Source: Afipia sp.
Lineage (GTDB): Bacteria > Pseudomonadota > Alphaproteobacteria > Rhizobiales > Xanthobacteraceae
Length of the DNA stretch: 64,000 nt
Direction: 5' to 3'
Assembly (NCBI GenBank): GCA_016201045.1
Contig: JACQDM010000008.1
Span: forward strand, 496,001-560,000
Below are positions 1-9,476 of the stretch, piece by piece. A program made the position numbers and the translations under genes. A model generated the notes under the pieces. It saw only the letters and a program-made list of their open reading frames with translations, was not told the origin of the DNA and did no database searches. Positions within the stretch are counted from its first letter, which is position 1, and every line of letters starts with the position of its first letter.

Positions 1-47
1 CCTTTCCGCGCTTCCGCGCGGTGCGCGACGGCATCGCGCCCAAGTAA
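1..47 (+). CDS. C-terminal end of an unidentified protein (partial)
   Basis: A plus-strand reading frame enters from the left edge and ends at a TAA at 45-47. The visible tail reads FPRFRAVRDGIAPK. It would converge on grpE, whose stop lies 12 bases further on, which is a normal spacing for convergent genes. Fifteen codons are too few to identify a family, so this is only a likely gene end judged from position and the absence of any other explanation. Confidence 0.35.
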   Translation, partial: FPRFRAVRDGIAPK

Positions 48-59
48 ACTTCAAGCAAA

Positions 60-677
60 TCAGGCGGTGGTGTCGTGAACCGGCGCGGGTTTCGCGCCGC
101 CCTTGGTCACGGCCACGAGCGCCGGCCGCAGGATGCGTTCGCCGATCGTGTAGCCTGACTGGACGACCTGCACGACAGTACCCGACGGCACGGTCGCATC
201 CGGCACTTCGTACATAGCCTGGTGGAAATTCGGATCGAACTTCTCGCCGAGCGGATCGATTTTCTGCACGCCGTTCTTTTCCAACGTCTTGTGCAGCGAA
301 CGTTCGGTGATCTCGACGCCTTCGATCAGCGCCTTCAATCCCGGATCGGCGGCATCGCGCGCCTCTTGAGGAACGGCATCGAGTGCACGCTGAAGATTGT
401 CGGCAATGTCGAGCACATCGCGCGCGAAACCCGTAATGCCATAGGCGCGCGCATCGGCGACTTCCTTTGCTGTCCGCTTGCGCAGATTTTCCATCTCCGC
501 CAGCGTGCGCAGCATGCGGTCTTTCGCGTCCGCGACGTCCTTGGTCAGCGCCTCGACCGAGCCTTCTTCCGGATCGTCCGGCATCACATAAGGCTTCGAG
601 ACAACCGGCTCTTTCTCAGGCGTCGCATTGTCCTGCGCGGTTCCTTGCGGATCCTTGTGCCCGTTGGAATCGGCCAT
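60..677 (-). CDS. grpE: Nucleotide exchange factor GrpE
   Basis: GrpE releases ADP from the DnaK chaperone in the cytosol and so drives the Hsp70 cycle. The protein has 205 residues, normal for alphaproteobacteria. An acidic, disordered head (about 1-38) is followed by the long dimerisation helix (about 40-100, with [15 protein letters not shown]), the core [15 protein letters not shown] (141-155) and the beta-domain signature [15 protein letters not shown] (174-188). The chosen ATG (MADSNGHK) follows an AGAAGGG ribosome-binding site; an upstream in-frame ATG six codons earlier lacks one. hrcA lies upstream on the same strand, so the two probably form a heat-shock unit. dnaK and dnaJ are not in the window. 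Confidence 0.96.
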   Translation of the reverse strand: MADSNGHKDPQGTAQDNATPEKEPVVSKPYVMPDDPEEGSVEALTKDVADAKDRMLRTLAEMENLRKRTAKEVADARAYGITGFARDVLDIADNLQRALDAVPQEARDAADPGLKALIEGVEITERSLHKTLEKNGVQKIDPLGEKFDPNFHQAMYEVPDATVPSGTVVQVVQSGYTIGERILRPALVAVTKGGAKPAPVHDTTA

Positions 678-772
678 AACGCACCCTTCTCGCAATCGCA
701 GTCGTTGAATGTGAAAATTGATACGCGGGATATCGGGGTTTGAAGCCGTAAAATCAAGCTGGATTGCAGCTT

Positions 773-1864
773 CTATTTGCCGATCAGCTGGCTGACGACG
801 CGGGCGGCATAATCCACCATCGGGATCACGCGGGCATAGTTCAGCCGCGTCGGCCCGATCACGCCGAGCACGCCGACGATCTGGCCGGAATTGTCGCGAT
901 AGGGCGCGATCACTGTCGAGGAGCCGGACAATGAAAACAGCTTGTTCTCCGAGCCGATGAAGATGCGCACGCCGTCGGCACGCTCCGCTCGGCCCAAAAG
1001 ATCGATCACGCCCTTTTTTGCTTCGAGATCGTCGAACAACAGGCGCACGCGCTCCAGATCCTCCATCGCGTGGAGGTCTTCGAGCAGGTTTGCATGGCCG
1101 CGCACGATCAGTTGCCGCTCGTCGCCACCGCCACCCGACCAGCTCGCGATGCCCGCCGATATGATTTTCTGCGTGAGCGCGTCGAGTTCGGACTTCGCCT
1201 GCGTCATCGCGGTCTCAAGTTCGGCGCGCGCTTCATCCAATGTACGCCCGCGAATTCGCGCGTTCAAAAAATTCGACGCCTCGGTCAGCGCGGAGGAAGG
1301 CACGCCCGGCGGCAGTGCGAGAACGCGGTTCTCGACCTGCCCGTCTTCCGCAACAAGAACGACGAGCGCCTTCTCCGGCTCGAGACGCACGAACTCGATG
1401 TGCTTCAGGCGCACGTTCGATTTCGCCGTGAGCACCACTGCTGCAGCGCGCGTGAGACCTGAAAGTTGAGTAAGCGCTTCGCTCAGTGCGGCTTCGATCG
1501 ATTGCGCACGCCCGGCGGATTTCAGCTGCGCTTCGATCGAACGCCGTTCGGGTTCGGTGAGATCGCCGACCTGCATCAGCGCGTCGACGAAAAATCGCAG
1601 ACCCAGTTCCGTCGGCAATCGCCCCGCGGACGTATGCGGCGCGTAGATCAGACCGAGCTGTTCGAGGTCCGACATCACGTTGCGGACGGACGCCGGCGAC
1701 AGCGGCATCGAGATCAGGCGCGAGATGTTGCGCGATCCGACCGGCTCGCCTGTCGCCAGATAACTCTCGACGATTTGACGGAAAATATCGCGCGACCGCT
1801 CGTTGAGCTGCGCGAGGCCCGCATTCGGCGTAATCAGGTTGCTGATCGGGTCGTGATGGGCCAA
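773..1864 (-). CDS. hrcA: Heat-inducible transcription repressor HrcA
   Basis: HrcA represses chaperone operons by binding CIRCE operators. The 363-residue protein has the N-terminal winged helix (about 22-90, with [28 protein letters not shown] and the [18 protein letters not shown] wing) followed by the HrcA core with its dimerisation region ([20 protein letters not shown]) and the C-terminal IGSEN and [18 protein letters not shown] segments. The start is a TTG beginning [10 protein letters not shown], preceded by GGGAGC; homologues start at the matching position (MAHHDP). A longer open frame upstream is only antisense to rph. grpE follows 95 bases downstream on the same strand. No CIRCE element is seen in the upstream gap. 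Confidence 0.95.
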   Translation of the reverse strand: MAHHDPISNLITPNAGLAQLNERSRDIFRQIVESYLATGEPVGSRNISRLISMPLSPASVRNVMSDLEQLGLIYAPHTSAGRLPTELGLRFFVDALMQVGDLTEPERRSIEAQLKSAGRAQSIEAALSEALTQLSGLTRAAAVVLTAKSNVRLKHIEFVRLEPEKALVVLVAEDGQVENRVLALPPGVPSSALTEASNFLNARIRGRTLDEARAELETAMTQAKSELDALTQKIISAGIASWSGGGGDERQLIVRGHANLLEDLHAMEDLERVRLLFDDLEAKKGVIDLLGRAERADGVRIFIGSENKLFSLSGSSTVIAPYRDNSGQIVGVLGVIGPTRLNYARVIPMVDYAARVVSQLIGK

Positions 1865-1892
1865 GTCCGGCTCCCGGTAGAACTCGGCCCTT

Positions 1893-1898
1893 ATTATA
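1893..1898 (-). promoter_or_regulatory. Possible -10 element of hrcA
   Basis: On the minus strand a perfect TATAAT lies 29-34 bases before the TTG start of hrcA, in the 102-bp gap between the divergent genes hrcA and rph. No convincing -35 hexamer is seen 16-18 bases further upstream, so the promoter call rests on this one hexamer and its position. Confidence 0.35.
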
Positions 1899-1966
1899 GT
1901 GCGGCCTTGCCGCTGCGGCCAGCGGCCCCTAAAAGCAGCCAGCTTTCGTAAATACTGGAGACTTCC

Positions 1967-2683
1967 ATGCGGCCAAGCCGTCGTGCGCCCGATGAACTGC
2001 GTTCCATCACGCTGGAGCGGAGCGTCGTCAAATATGCCGAAGGGTCCTGCATGGTGAAGTTCGGCGATACCCATGTGCTGGTGACGGCGACTCTGGAAGA
2101 ACGGCTGCCGCCGTGGCTGAAGGGTCAGGGCCGGGGCTGGGTCACGGCCGAATACGGTATGCTGCCGCGCGCGACGCACGAACGCATGCGCCGCGAGTCC
2201 TCCGCCGGAAAACAAAGCGGACGCACGGTGGAGATTCAGCGGCTGATCGGCCGCTCGCTGCGAACCACCGTCGATCTCGTTGCTTTGGGTGAACGTCAGA
2301 TCACGGTCGACTGCGACGTGATTCAGGCCGACGGCGGCACGCGCACGGCATCGATCACAGGCGCATGGGTCGCGCTTGCGGATTGTCTGCAATGGATGAA
2401 GGCGCGCAACATGCTGAAGTCGGATAAAGTCTTGCGCGACAATGTCGCGGCGATTTCCTGCGGCATCTACAACGGCACGCCGGTTCTCGATCTTGACTAC
2501 GCCGAAGACTCTGAGGCCGAGACCGACGCCAACTTCGTGATGACCGGCGACGGCCGCATCGTCGAAGTGCAAGGCACCGCCGAGAAAGAACCTTTCACGC
2601 AGGACGAATTTCTCAAGCTGATGGCGCTGGCGCAAAAGGGCATCGGCCGTCTCGTGGAACTGCAAAAGCTGGCGGTTGCATAA
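1967..2683 (+). CDS. rph: Ribonuclease PH
   Basis: RNase PH is a phosphorolytic 3'-to-5' exoribonuclease that trims tRNA 3' ends. The 238-residue length is typical. Visible family features are the N-terminal [20 protein letters not shown], the [16 protein letters not shown] segment, the [14 protein letters not shown] phosphate-binding region and [19 protein letters not shown]. The ATG follows CTGGAGACTT. The gene is divergent from hrcA and is followed by rdgB after 42 bases, so the two are probably co-transcribed. The hrcA/rph divergence is a conserved arrangement in Rhizobiales. Confidence 0.97.
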   Translation: MRPSRRAPDELRSITLERSVVKYAEGSCMVKFGDTHVLVTATLEERLPPWLKGQGRGWVTAEYGMLPRATHERMRRESSAGKQSGRTVEIQRLIGRSLRTTVDLVALGERQITVDCDVIQADGGTRTASITGAWVALADCLQWMKARNMLKSDKVLRDNVAAISCGIYNGTPVLDLDYAEDSEAETDANFVMTGDGRIVEVQGTAEKEPFTQDEFLKLMALAQKGIGRLVELQKLAVA

Positions 2684-2725
2684 ATTCGCACTTCCGTGGC
2701 GCGCGATCCGGGATCACCATTGCTT

Positions 2726-3364
2726 ATGACCGATCATCGCCGAATCACCGGCCGTCTTGTGATCGCGACGCATAATCCCGGCAAATTGTCGGAGATGCGC
2801 GAACTGCTCGCGCCCTACGGTATCGAGGCGGTGCCGGCAGCAGATTTGAAAATCGCCGAGCCGGACGAGACTGGCAATACCTTTCAGGCCAATGCGCGCA
2901 TCAAGGCGGTTGCGGCAGCGAACGCGACGCAGCTTCCGTCGTTCGCCGACGATTCCGGATTATGCGTCGATGCGCTCGACGGCGCGCCCGGAATTCTTTC
3001 GGCGCGATGGGCCGGTGAGACGAAAGACTTCAAGGGCGCGATGGCGCGCATCGAAAGACTCTTGCAGGAGCGCGGCGCGAAGGAGCCATTGCAGCGCAAG
3101 GCGCATTTCGTGTCGGCGCTTTGCGTGGCATGGCCTGACGGACATCTCGAAGATGTTGAAGCGCGTGTCGATGGCACGCTGGTGTGGCCGCCGCGCGGCG
3201 ATGCGGGTTTCGGTTACGATCCGGCGTTTCTCCCCGATGGACACACGCGCACCTTCGGCGAAATGACCAGCATCGAGAAACACGGCCTGCCGCCACACGG
3301 CTTGGGATTGTCGCATCGCGCCAAAGCCTTCGTGAAACTCGCGGAGATGTGCCTTGAGCGCTGA
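2726..3364 (+). CDS. rdgB: RdgB/HAM1 family non-canonical purine NTP pyrophosphatase
   Basis: The enzyme hydrolyses dITP, dXTP and ITP to monophosphates and keeps deaminated purines out of nucleic acids. The 212-residue protein shows the substrate-binding [14 protein letters not shown], the metal site [24 protein letters not shown] and the C-terminal [12 protein letters not shown] and SHRAKAF blocks. The ATG at [17 protein letters not shown] was chosen over a GTG ten codons upstream because homologues start near the RRITG residues. It sits between rph and hemW on the same strand. Confidence 0.95.
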   Translation: MTDHRRITGRLVIATHNPGKLSEMRELLAPYGIEAVPAADLKIAEPDETGNTFQANARIKAVAAANATQLPSFADDSGLCVDALDGAPGILSARWAGETKDFKGAMARIERLLQERGAKEPLQRKAHFVSALCVAWPDGHLEDVEARVDGTLVWPPRGDAGFGYDPAFLPDGHTRTFGEMTSIEKHGLPPHGLGLSHRAKAFVKLAEMCLER

Positions 3365-3383
3365 CCTCCGATTATTTTTCTTT

Positions 3384-3482
3384 CACCTCTCCCGCTTGCG
3401 GGGGAGGTCGGCGCGGCAGCGCCGGGAGGGGGCGCGATGATGTCCCCCCTCCCCAACCCTCCCCCGCAAGCGGGGGAGGGGA
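3384..3482. repeat. Paired inverted GC-rich palindromic repeat at the hemW start
   Basis: Two oppositely oriented copies of a short palindromic element lie here. The left copy contains CTCCCGCTTGCGGGGGAG (about 3389-3406) and the right copy CTCCCCCGCAAGCGGGGGAG (about 3460-3479). The arms between them (GGCAGCGCCGGGAGGGGG and CCCCCCTCCCC) are also partly complementary, so the whole segment could fold as one large hairpin. Such elements occur in intergenic regions of Rhizobiales genomes. The right copy runs into the coding sequence of hemW. Confidence 0.75.
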
Positions 3483-4624
3483 ATAAGGCCTTCGGCGTTT
3501 ACGTGCACTGGCCGTTCTGCCTGTCGAAGTGTCCCTACTGCGATTTCAATTCGCACGTTCGCCATCAGGCCATCGACGAAGAACGCTTCGCGCGCGCATT
3601 CGATCGCGAGATTAAAACCACCGCTTCGCGCGCGCAGGGGCGCGAAGTCACGTCGATCTTCCTCGGCGGCGGCACGCCGTCGCTGATGCAGCCGCAAACC
3701 GTCGGCGCGATACTCGATTCCGTCGGCAAGCACTGGACTGTGGCGAAGGATGTCGAGGTTACGTTAGAGGCCAATCCGACGAGCGTCGAAGCCACGCGCT
3801 TCAAGGGCTACCGCGCGGCGGGTGTGAACAGAGTGTCGCTCGGCGTGCAGGCACTCGATGATGCGTCGCTGAAATCGCTTGGACGTTTGCACACCGCGCG
3901 CGAGGCACTCGATGCGGTCGCCATCGCGCGCTCTGCGTTCGACCGTTACTCGTTCGATCTGATCTATGCGCGGCCGGACCAGACGCCGCAGATGTGGGCG
4001 GATGAACTGAAACTCGCGATCTCCGAGGCCGCAGAACATCTCTCGCTCTATCAACTCACCATCGAGCCGGAGACACCGTTCTTCGGGCTGCACGCTGCGG
4101 GAAAACTGAAAATTCCCGATGAAGCCGTTGCGCGCGCGCTCTACGACGTGACGCAGGATGTCTGCGCCGGCGCAGGCTTGCCGTCCTACGAAATTTCAAA
4201 TCACGCGCGCAAAGGCGCGGAGTGCAGACATAATCTGGTTTACTGGCGGGGTCAGGAATATGCCGGCATCGGCCCCGGCGCGCATGCACGGCTCGATATT
4301 GATGGCGTGCGCCACGCCATTGCCACCGAAAAGCGGCCTGAGACGTGGCTGATGCGCGTCGAAGCGCAGGGTCACGGCGTCGTCAGCGATGAATTGCTCA
4401 ACAGCGAAGAGCGTGCCGACGAATATCTTCTGATGGGTCTGCGCCTCGCCGAGGGTATCGACCCGATGCGCTATCTCGCTCTGTCGGGCCGCGCGCTCGA
4501 TCCGAATCGCATCGCGATCCTGAGCGAGGAAGGCGCGATCGCTGTGGATGCTGACGGGCGCGTGCGCGTGACGGCGGAGGGTTTTCCGGTGCTCGATGCG
4601 GTGGTGGCCGACTTGGCCGCTTGA
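3437..4624 (+). CDS. hemW: Radical SAM family heme chaperone HemW
   Basis: HemW (formerly annotated as an oxygen-independent coproporphyrinogen oxidase) binds heme and an iron-sulfur cluster and delivers heme to respiratory proteins. The 395-residue protein has the radical-SAM cluster motif C28-LSK-C32-PY-C35 in YVHWPFCLSKCPYCDFNSH, the GGGTPSLM motif, EANPTSVE, GVNRVSLGVQALDD and the C-terminal HemN domain (EYAGIGPGAHARL). Residues 1-17 (MMSPLPNPPPQAGEGNK) are encoded by the palindromic repeat and look acquired; no start codon lies between the repeat and the conserved core, so initiation must be inside the repeat, where GGGAGGGGG could serve as ribosome-binding site. It follows rdgB by 72 bases. 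Confidence 0.94.
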   Translation: MMSPLPNPPPQAGEGNKAFGVYVHWPFCLSKCPYCDFNSHVRHQAIDEERFARAFDREIKTTASRAQGREVTSIFLGGGTPSLMQPQTVGAILDSVGKHWTVAKDVEVTLEANPTSVEATRFKGYRAAGVNRVSLGVQALDDASLKSLGRLHTAREALDAVAIARSAFDRYSFDLIYARPDQTPQMWADELKLAISEAAEHLSLYQLTIEPETPFFGLHAAGKLKIPDEAVARALYDVTQDVCAGAGLPSYEISNHARKGAECRHNLVYWRGQEYAGIGPGAHARLDIDGVRHAIATEKRPETWLMRVEAQGHGVVSDELLNSEERADEYLLMGLRLAEGIDPMRYLALSGRALDPNRIAILSEEGAIAVDADGRVRVTAEGFPVLDAVVADLAA

Positions 4625-4629
4625 AAAGA

Positions 4630-5850
4630 TTACGCGCCGAAGCTCTTCGGCGATCCCACCACCGGCTGCGCGCCGCCGGACGTAACTTTCATCACCGCAA
4701 GTCCGCGCTCATTGGTGCCGTCGGCACGAAAGCGAAACAGGCCATCCACGCCGGCGAAGCCCGACGTGTTGGTGAGAACCTCCTGCGAAAAACGCTGCGC
4801 GCCCTGCGTGCGCGCGAGCGCCGCAACCAGTGCGACCGCATCGTATGCGAGCGTCGCAGTACGCACCGGATCGGACCCGAACTTCGCCTTGTAGCGTCCG
4901 GCGAAGGCGCGAAAGCCTGCCGGATCGGGTGCCGCGTAAAATCCGCCCTGCAGATTGGGATCGGCGGAGACGCGCGGACTGTCCCACAATCCCGTGCCGA
5001 GTAACTGCAGCCGTTTGAGGTTGGCACCGTTCGTCGTCAGTGCCTGCGCAACACCGACGAGCTGATCGCCATCGTCGGCGAGCAGCAGCGCATCCGATGC
5101 CGGCAGCGCCTGTGCGACATTGCGCACCACCGTCTGCATCTGCGTCGGATCGTTGGTGTATTTCTCGAACGCCATCACGCGGCCGCCGCGGCGCGCGACC
5201 GCCTGCTTGAACGCGACCTCGACGACATTGCCGTAAGCATTTTCCGGCAGAAGCGCCGCGAACGAGCGTTTGCCGGTGCCTGCCGAATAGTCGACGATGC
5301 GGTTGACATCCGACTCGGGCAGAAAGCTCAGGAGATAAATGCCGCGGCCCGCGACACTCGAGTCGGTGGAGAACGCGATCACCGGAATATTCCGCTGCCG
5401 CGCAACGGCAGCCGTCCCCGGCACCGACAATCCGAACAGCGGGCCGAGAATGATTTCCGCGCCTTCGTCGATAGCCTGCTGCGCGCCTGCCTGCGCGCCT
5501 TGCGCCGAACCGGCATCATCCTTGACGAGAAGCTGGATGTTCGGATTTTGAAATTCGGCGAGCGCCAGTTCAGCCGAGTTGCGCATCGATTGTGCGGCGA
5601 CGCCCGCATTGCCCGAGGCCGACAACGGCAGCAGCAAACCGACTTTCACCTGTCCCGATCCGACAGCGGTCGGTTGCTGCGGCGGACCCGATGGCGCGGA
5701 CGGCTGTTCAAGACCCGACGATTGCGATCCCGGAAACGGCGATTGAATTCCGGCGCACCCCGCGACCAGCGGCGCACCGAGGATCAATCCAAGCGCGCTC
5801 CGGCGGGTGGCCCCGCCGCTCTGCGGCTTCGAATCCAACGGGTCGTCCAT
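4630..5850 (-). CDS. Penicillin-binding protein activator (LpoA-like) lipoprotein
   Basis: A 406-residue predicted lipoprotein with a type I periplasmic-binding-protein fold, of the family annotated as penicillin-binding protein activator or ABC-type amino-acid binding protein. The N-terminus has twin arginines (R16-R17), a hydrophobic stretch and a lipobox LVAGC with Cys32. A Pro/Ser/Gln-rich linker (about 40-65) precedes VKVGLLLPLSASGNAG, IDEGAEIILGPLFG and GLWDSPRVSADPNLQGGFYAAP. The ATG is preceded by GGAAAG. It is convergent with hemW (stops 5 bases apart) and divergent from rsmI. The PBP-activating role is inferred from the family; no partner PBP is nearby. Confidence 0.8.
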   Translation of the reverse strand: MDDPLDSKPQSGGATRRSALGLILGAPLVAGCAGIQSPFPGSQSSGLEQPSAPSGPPQQPTAVGSGQVKVGLLLPLSASGNAGVAAQSMRNSAELALAEFQNPNIQLLVKDDAGSAQGAQAGAQQAIDEGAEIILGPLFGLSVPGTAAVARQRNIPVIAFSTDSSVAGRGIYLLSFLPESDVNRIVDYSAGTGKRSFAALLPENAYGNVVEVAFKQAVARRGGRVMAFEKYTNDPTQMQTVVRNVAQALPASDALLLADDGDQLVGVAQALTTNGANLKRLQLLGTGLWDSPRVSADPNLQGGFYAAPDPAGFRAFAGRYKAKFGSDPVRTATLAYDAVALVAALARTQGAQRFSQEVLTNTSGFAGVDGLFRFRADGTNERGLAVMKVTSGGAQPVVGSPKSFGA

Positions 5851-5867
5851 GTCGGCTTTCCAAAGGT

Positions 5868-5903
5868 CCGATCCGGATCGGCCCGCGCATTGTCCTGCAG
5901 GAC
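5868..5903. promoter_or_regulatory. Two adjacent perfect palindromes upstream of the LpoA-like gene
   Basis: CCGATCCGGATCGG (5868-5881) and GTCCTGCAGGAC (5892-5903) are perfect palindromes 10 bases apart, 18 to 53 bases before the minus-strand start at 5850 and inside the divergent region with rsmI. Position and symmetry would suit an operator or a structured 5' leader; no regulator is known to me for these exact sequences. Confidence 0.35.
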
Positions 5904-6049
5904 GATCTGGAAGGGGATTCAGGCATATTGTCGGCAAATAGTTAACCAAAACAAACGCTTTATGACGGCGCCGATCGTCAAAGATACCGCTGCAGCCGCG
6001 TTGCAGTTGCGAACGCGACGGCAACTTCAATTCGCACTAGGATAGCGGC

Positions 6050-6988
6050 ATGCGCGCAAAGAACGCCCGATCCATCGAAACCGATGCGAATGCCGAAGAC
6101 GCCAAACGCTCATTCGTGCTCGCGGGCCAAACGATCATCGTGCCGAGAGCGAAGCCGGGGCTTTATCTCGTCGCAACGCCGATCGGAAATCTCGGCGACA
6201 TCACCTTGCGCGCGCTGGAGACGCTGGCCGGCGTCGATATCGTCGCCTGCGAGGACACGCGCATCACGCATCGGCTGATGGAGCGTTACGCCATCGCGGC
6301 TTCGCTCACACCGTATCACGATCACAACGCGACAACGGCGCGGCCGAAGATTCTCGAAAAACTGTCGCAAGGCGCATCCGTCGCTCTGGTGTCGGATGCA
6401 GGCACGCCATTGATTTCCGATCCCGGATTCAAGCTGGTGCGCGAGGCGTGCGCGGCGGGCTTTGAGGTCGCCGCGCTGCCGGGGCCGTCATCGGTGCTCG
6501 CCGCATTGTCGGTTGCGGCGTTACCGACCGACCGATTTTTCTTCGAGGGGTTTCTTCCCGCCAAGCAAGGCGCGCGCCGGTCGCGGCTTGAAGAGTTATC
6601 GCGCATCGATGCAACACTGGTGCTGTTCGAATCCGGATCGCGCGTGCAGGAGAGTCTGCAGGACATCGCAATCGCGATGGGTCAGCGCGAAGTTGCGATC
6701 TGCCGCGAACTGACCAAGCTGCATGAAGACGTGCGCCGCGCCACGGTCTTTGAACTCGCGGCCTCCGCCGCTACGCTGGAGACGCGCGGAGAATTCGTTC
6801 TCGTCATCGCGCCGCCGCCGGACAATTCAGCCAAGCTGAGCGACGGCGATCTCGATGAATTGCTGCGGGCTTCGCTCAAGCACGACAGCGTCAAGGATGC
6901 GGTCGCAAACGCGATGGAAGTCTCCGGCCGTCCGCGCCGCGAGATCTATGCGCGCGCGCTCGAGCTTGCCAAAGACAAGGCGCGATGA
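6050..6988 (+). CDS. rsmI: 16S rRNA (cytidine(1402)-2'-O)-methyltransferase RsmI
   Basis: RsmI 2'-O-methylates C1402 in the decoding centre of 16S rRNA. The 312-residue tetrapyrrole-methylase-fold protein shows [74 protein letters not shown] and [10 protein letters not shown], all diagnostic. The first 30 residues are a variable extension. yraN overlaps its stop by 4 bases (ATGA), so they are translationally coupled. Confidence 0.96.
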   Translation: MRAKNARSIETDANAEDAKRSFVLAGQTIIVPRAKPGLYLVATPIGNLGDITLRALETLAGVDIVACEDTRITHRLMERYAIAASLTPYHDHNATTARPKILEKLSQGASVALVSDAGTPLISDPGFKLVREACAAGFEVAALPGPSSVLAALSVAALPTDRFFFEGFLPAKQGARRSRLEELSRIDATLVLFESGSRVQESLQDIAIAMGQREVAICRELTKLHEDVRRATVFELAASAATLETRGEFVLVIAPPPDNSAKLSDGDLDELLRASLKHDSVKDAVANAMEVSGRPRREIYARALELAKDKAR

Positions 6989-7395
6989 CCAAACCGGCAA
7001 AGGCGGCAAAGACAAAAAGCGCACGGTCGCCCTCGCCCGAACGGGTCGCCGCATTCCAGACCGGCATTTCGGCGGAGAGCCGCGCCTGCGTCTATCTCAT
7101 CGCCAAGGGCTACCGGATTCTGGCGCGGCGCTTCAAAACGCCTTACGGCGAAATCGATATTGTGGCTCGCAGACGCGGACTTCTCGCATTTGTCGAGGTG
7201 AAAGCCCGCGCCACGCTCGATGACGCCGCCTATTCGGTGACGCCGCAGCAGCAGGGCCGGATCGTCAATGCCGCACAGATGTGGCTTGCGGCGCATGACG
7301 ACCATGCGAATCTCGACATGCGTTTCGACGTCGTTCTCGTTGCGCCGAAGAGCCTGCCGCGCCATCTGATGGCGGCGTTCGATGCAAGTCACTGA
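6985..7395 (+). CDS. YraN family protein (UPF0102)
   Basis: A 136-residue member of the UPF0102 family, which has a restriction-endonuclease-like fold. The core shows [34 protein letters not shown] and [23 protein letters not shown], with the acidic and lysine residues (E, D, E-x-K) of PD-(D/E)xK nucleases. The cellular role is not established. The N-terminus is basic and Lys/Ala-rich. It overlaps rsmI by 4 bases, as in many proteobacteria where these two genes are neighbours. Confidence 0.93.
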   Translation: MTKPAKAAKTKSARSPSPERVAAFQTGISAESRACVYLIAKGYRILARRFKTPYGEIDIVARRRGLLAFVEVKARATLDDAAYSVTPQQQGRIVNAAQMWLAAHDDHANLDMRFDVVLVAPKSLPRHLMAAFDASH

Positions 7396-7474
7396 TCAAG
7401 CGTGTGACATCTGGCCAAAATGAAATAAATCGACGAGATTGCCGCCGCGCATTTTACGGAAACGGACTTTACGA

Positions 7475-8416
7475 ATGAAACTCAACGTCGCCGTCCAGAT
7501 GGACCCCATCGCGAAGATCAACATTCGCGGCGACTCGACCTTCGCGCTTCTGCTCGAAGGACAGAAGCGCGGCCATTCGCTGTCGTACTATACGCCCGAG
7601 AATCTGTCGCTGAACGGCAAGCACATCGTCGCGCCGGTGCGCCCCTTGACCGTTCGCGATCGGGAAGGCGATCATTTCACGCTCGGCGAGCCGAAGCGCG
7701 TTCAACTCGATTCGCTCGACGTCATTCTGTTGCGGCAGGACCCGCCGTTCGATCTCGCCTACATCACGACGACGCATTTCCTCGAACGGATTCACGAGAA
7801 GGTCCTGGTCGTCAACAATCCGGCCAGCGTGCGCAACGCACCGGAAAAAATCTTCGTCATGGAATTCGCCGACCTGATGCCGCCGACGCTGATTTCGCGC
7901 GACAAGGACGAGATCAATGCGTTCCGCAAGGAGCATGGCGACGTGGTGATGAAGCCGCTTTACGGGCACGGCGGTGCTGCGGTGTTTCGCATCACCCCGC
8001 AGGACATGAATTTCGGTTCGCTCTACGACATGTTCGCGGTGACGTTCCGCGAACCGTGGGTGATTCAGAAATTTCTGCCGAACGTGAAAAACGGCGACAA
8101 GCGCATCATTCTGGTCGACGGCGAATTCGCAGGCGCGGTCAACCGCGTGCCGGCCGCCGACGATCTTCGCTCCAACATGGTGCGCGGCGGCGCCGCTCAG
8201 GCGACGGACCTTTCCGCCAAAGAACTGGAAATCTGCCGCCGCCTCGGTCCGGCGCTGCGCCAGCGCGGACTTCTGTTCGTCGGGATCGACGTGATCGACG
8301 GCTATCTCACCGAAATCAACGTCACCTCGCCGACCGGAATCCGCGCCATCGCCCGCCTTGGCGGCCCGGATGTGGCCTCGGTGATCTGGAACTGCATCGA
8401 GAGCAAGCGGCGGTAA
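7475..8416 (+). CDS. gshB: Glutathione synthase
   Basis: GshB joins glycine to gamma-glutamylcysteine using ATP in the cytosol. The 313-residue ATP-grasp protein begins with [33 protein letters not shown] and contains [33 protein letters not shown], the ATP-binding [17 protein letters not shown] and the metal-binding [11 protein letters not shown]-like end ([16 protein letters not shown]). The ATG at 7475 matches homologous starts; twelve codons of open frame upstream are not conserved. It lies 79 bases after yraN and may be transcribed from that operon. Confidence 0.97.
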   Translation: MKLNVAVQMDPIAKINIRGDSTFALLLEGQKRGHSLSYYTPENLSLNGKHIVAPVRPLTVRDREGDHFTLGEPKRVQLDSLDVILLRQDPPFDLAYITTTHFLERIHEKVLVVNNPASVRNAPEKIFVMEFADLMPPTLISRDKDEINAFRKEHGDVVMKPLYGHGGAAVFRITPQDMNFGSLYDMFAVTFREPWVIQKFLPNVKNGDKRIILVDGEFAGAVNRVPAADDLRSNMVRGGAAQATDLSAKELEICRRLGPALRQRGLLFVGIDVIDGYLTEINVTSPTGIRAIARLGGPDVASVIWNCIESKRR

Positions 8417-8537
8417 TTTCGGGCGCAAAACGCCCCATTGTTTAATCAATTACTGACCATCGTCCGCCAATCTGTTTGACGGTTCAGGGTCCGCGCGGCG
8501 ACAACGGCGCGGTATCCATGCACCTGACAGGCTGGCA

Positions 8538-9365
8538 ATGGCGCTTGAAGTTTTCAACGGCACCTCGATTCCGCGCGAGCTTGCGACAGCCGCGATGGAA
8601 TTCCTGTGGGCGAAGTGGAAGACGCTCCATTCCACCAACGATCTCACACTGCAGCGCCTCACCGAAGAATGCAGCTATCCGCTGCGCGCCAACTCACTCT
8701 ATCTGATGAGTGCCGGCGACGATTTCGTCTACATGTATTATGGCCAGGCGATGCGCGAGGCGACCGGACAGAATCTCGCTGGCACATTGGTGTCGCAAAA
8801 CAGCAATCCGCTCGCGACCGAGTTCGGGAACGTCTACCGGCAAGTCGCGAAGAAAATGTCTCCGACTTTCGTTCGCTTCAGCGGCACCCACTCGCGCAGC
8901 GGCCAACTCTGGCAATGCCTCGTGCTGCCGATCAGGCTCGCCAACGATGCTGTGATCCTCGTGGTCTATCAGGAGCAGATCAGCCACAATACCGAAGTCT
9001 ATGAGCAGCTGTTTCGCACCGCGCCGGACGCGATGGTGATCGCCTGTCCCATCGCCAACGATGTCGGCCACGTCACCGACGGCTGGGTGACGATGATGAA
9101 CGACCGCGCGCGAGAGCTTCTCGATTTTACCGGCAGCATCGGCAATCTGCGGCTGAACAAGCTGCAGCAATTCGCCGGCGTCGACCTGTGGGCGCGGCTT
9201 TACGCGCCGAAATCCGCGGTGAATGCCATCGACATTCCCGGCTTTCATGTCGAGATCATGCGTTTCCCGCATGTGTTCGGGCTGAAAATCCGCGCCAAGA
9301 CGGTCGACGAGCCGGACGTGACCTTGGTTCCCGAAACGATTCCGGCGGCCATCGTCGAAACGTAA
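8538..9365 (+). CDS. PAS-domain protein of unknown function
   Basis: A 275-residue soluble protein without a signal peptide or membrane segment. Residues about 30-145 resemble a PAS-type sensor fold (LMSAGDDFVYMYYGQAMREATGQNLAGTLVSQNSNP, then WQCLVLPIRLANDAVILVVYQEQ); a second PAS-like segment starts at EVYEQLFRTAPDAMVIACP (about 153-171). No kinase, cyclase or DNA-binding domain is fused, so it may be a stand-alone sensor or adaptor. It starts 121 bases after gshB; AGGCTGG precedes the ATG. The PAS assignment is by pattern only. Confidence 0.75.
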   Translation: MALEVFNGTSIPRELATAAMEFLWAKWKTLHSTNDLTLQRLTEECSYPLRANSLYLMSAGDDFVYMYYGQAMREATGQNLAGTLVSQNSNPLATEFGNVYRQVAKKMSPTFVRFSGTHSRSGQLWQCLVLPIRLANDAVILVVYQEQISHNTEVYEQLFRTAPDAMVIACPIANDVGHVTDGWVTMMNDRARELLDFTGSIGNLRLNKLQQFAGVDLWARLYAPKSAVNAIDIPGFHVEIMRFPHVFGLKIRAKTVDEPDVTLVPETIPAAIVET

Positions 9366-9476
9366 AAATCCCGCACCGCCGTCACTCAGGTACTGCAACG
9401 GGACATATTCTGTTCTCTAATTGTTCTTGGAGAGTTCGGGAGTTCCTGCTAGGCTTTTTGTCCAGCGAGGGAGCCC

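Noticed and set aside
1865-1966. CIRCE operator (TTAGCACTC-N9-GAGTGCTAA) in front of hrcA
   Set aside because: No match to either half-site is present in the gap between hrcA and rph.
1865-2665. An upstream open extension of hrcA of 267 codons, which would give a 630-residue protein
   Set aside because: It is exactly antisense to the well-conserved rph gene and shows no family similarity; homologues of HrcA begin at the TTG near 1864.
8421-8435. Hairpin GGGCG-CAAAA-CGCCC after gshB as a terminator
   Set aside because: The stem is only 5 bases and there is no T tract, so it is not distinguishable from chance in GC-rich DNA.
7469-8449. A 326-codon minus-strand open frame
   Set aside because: It is the mirror of gshB, is rich in Arg/His/Asp as expected for an antisense shadow and has no recognisable motif.
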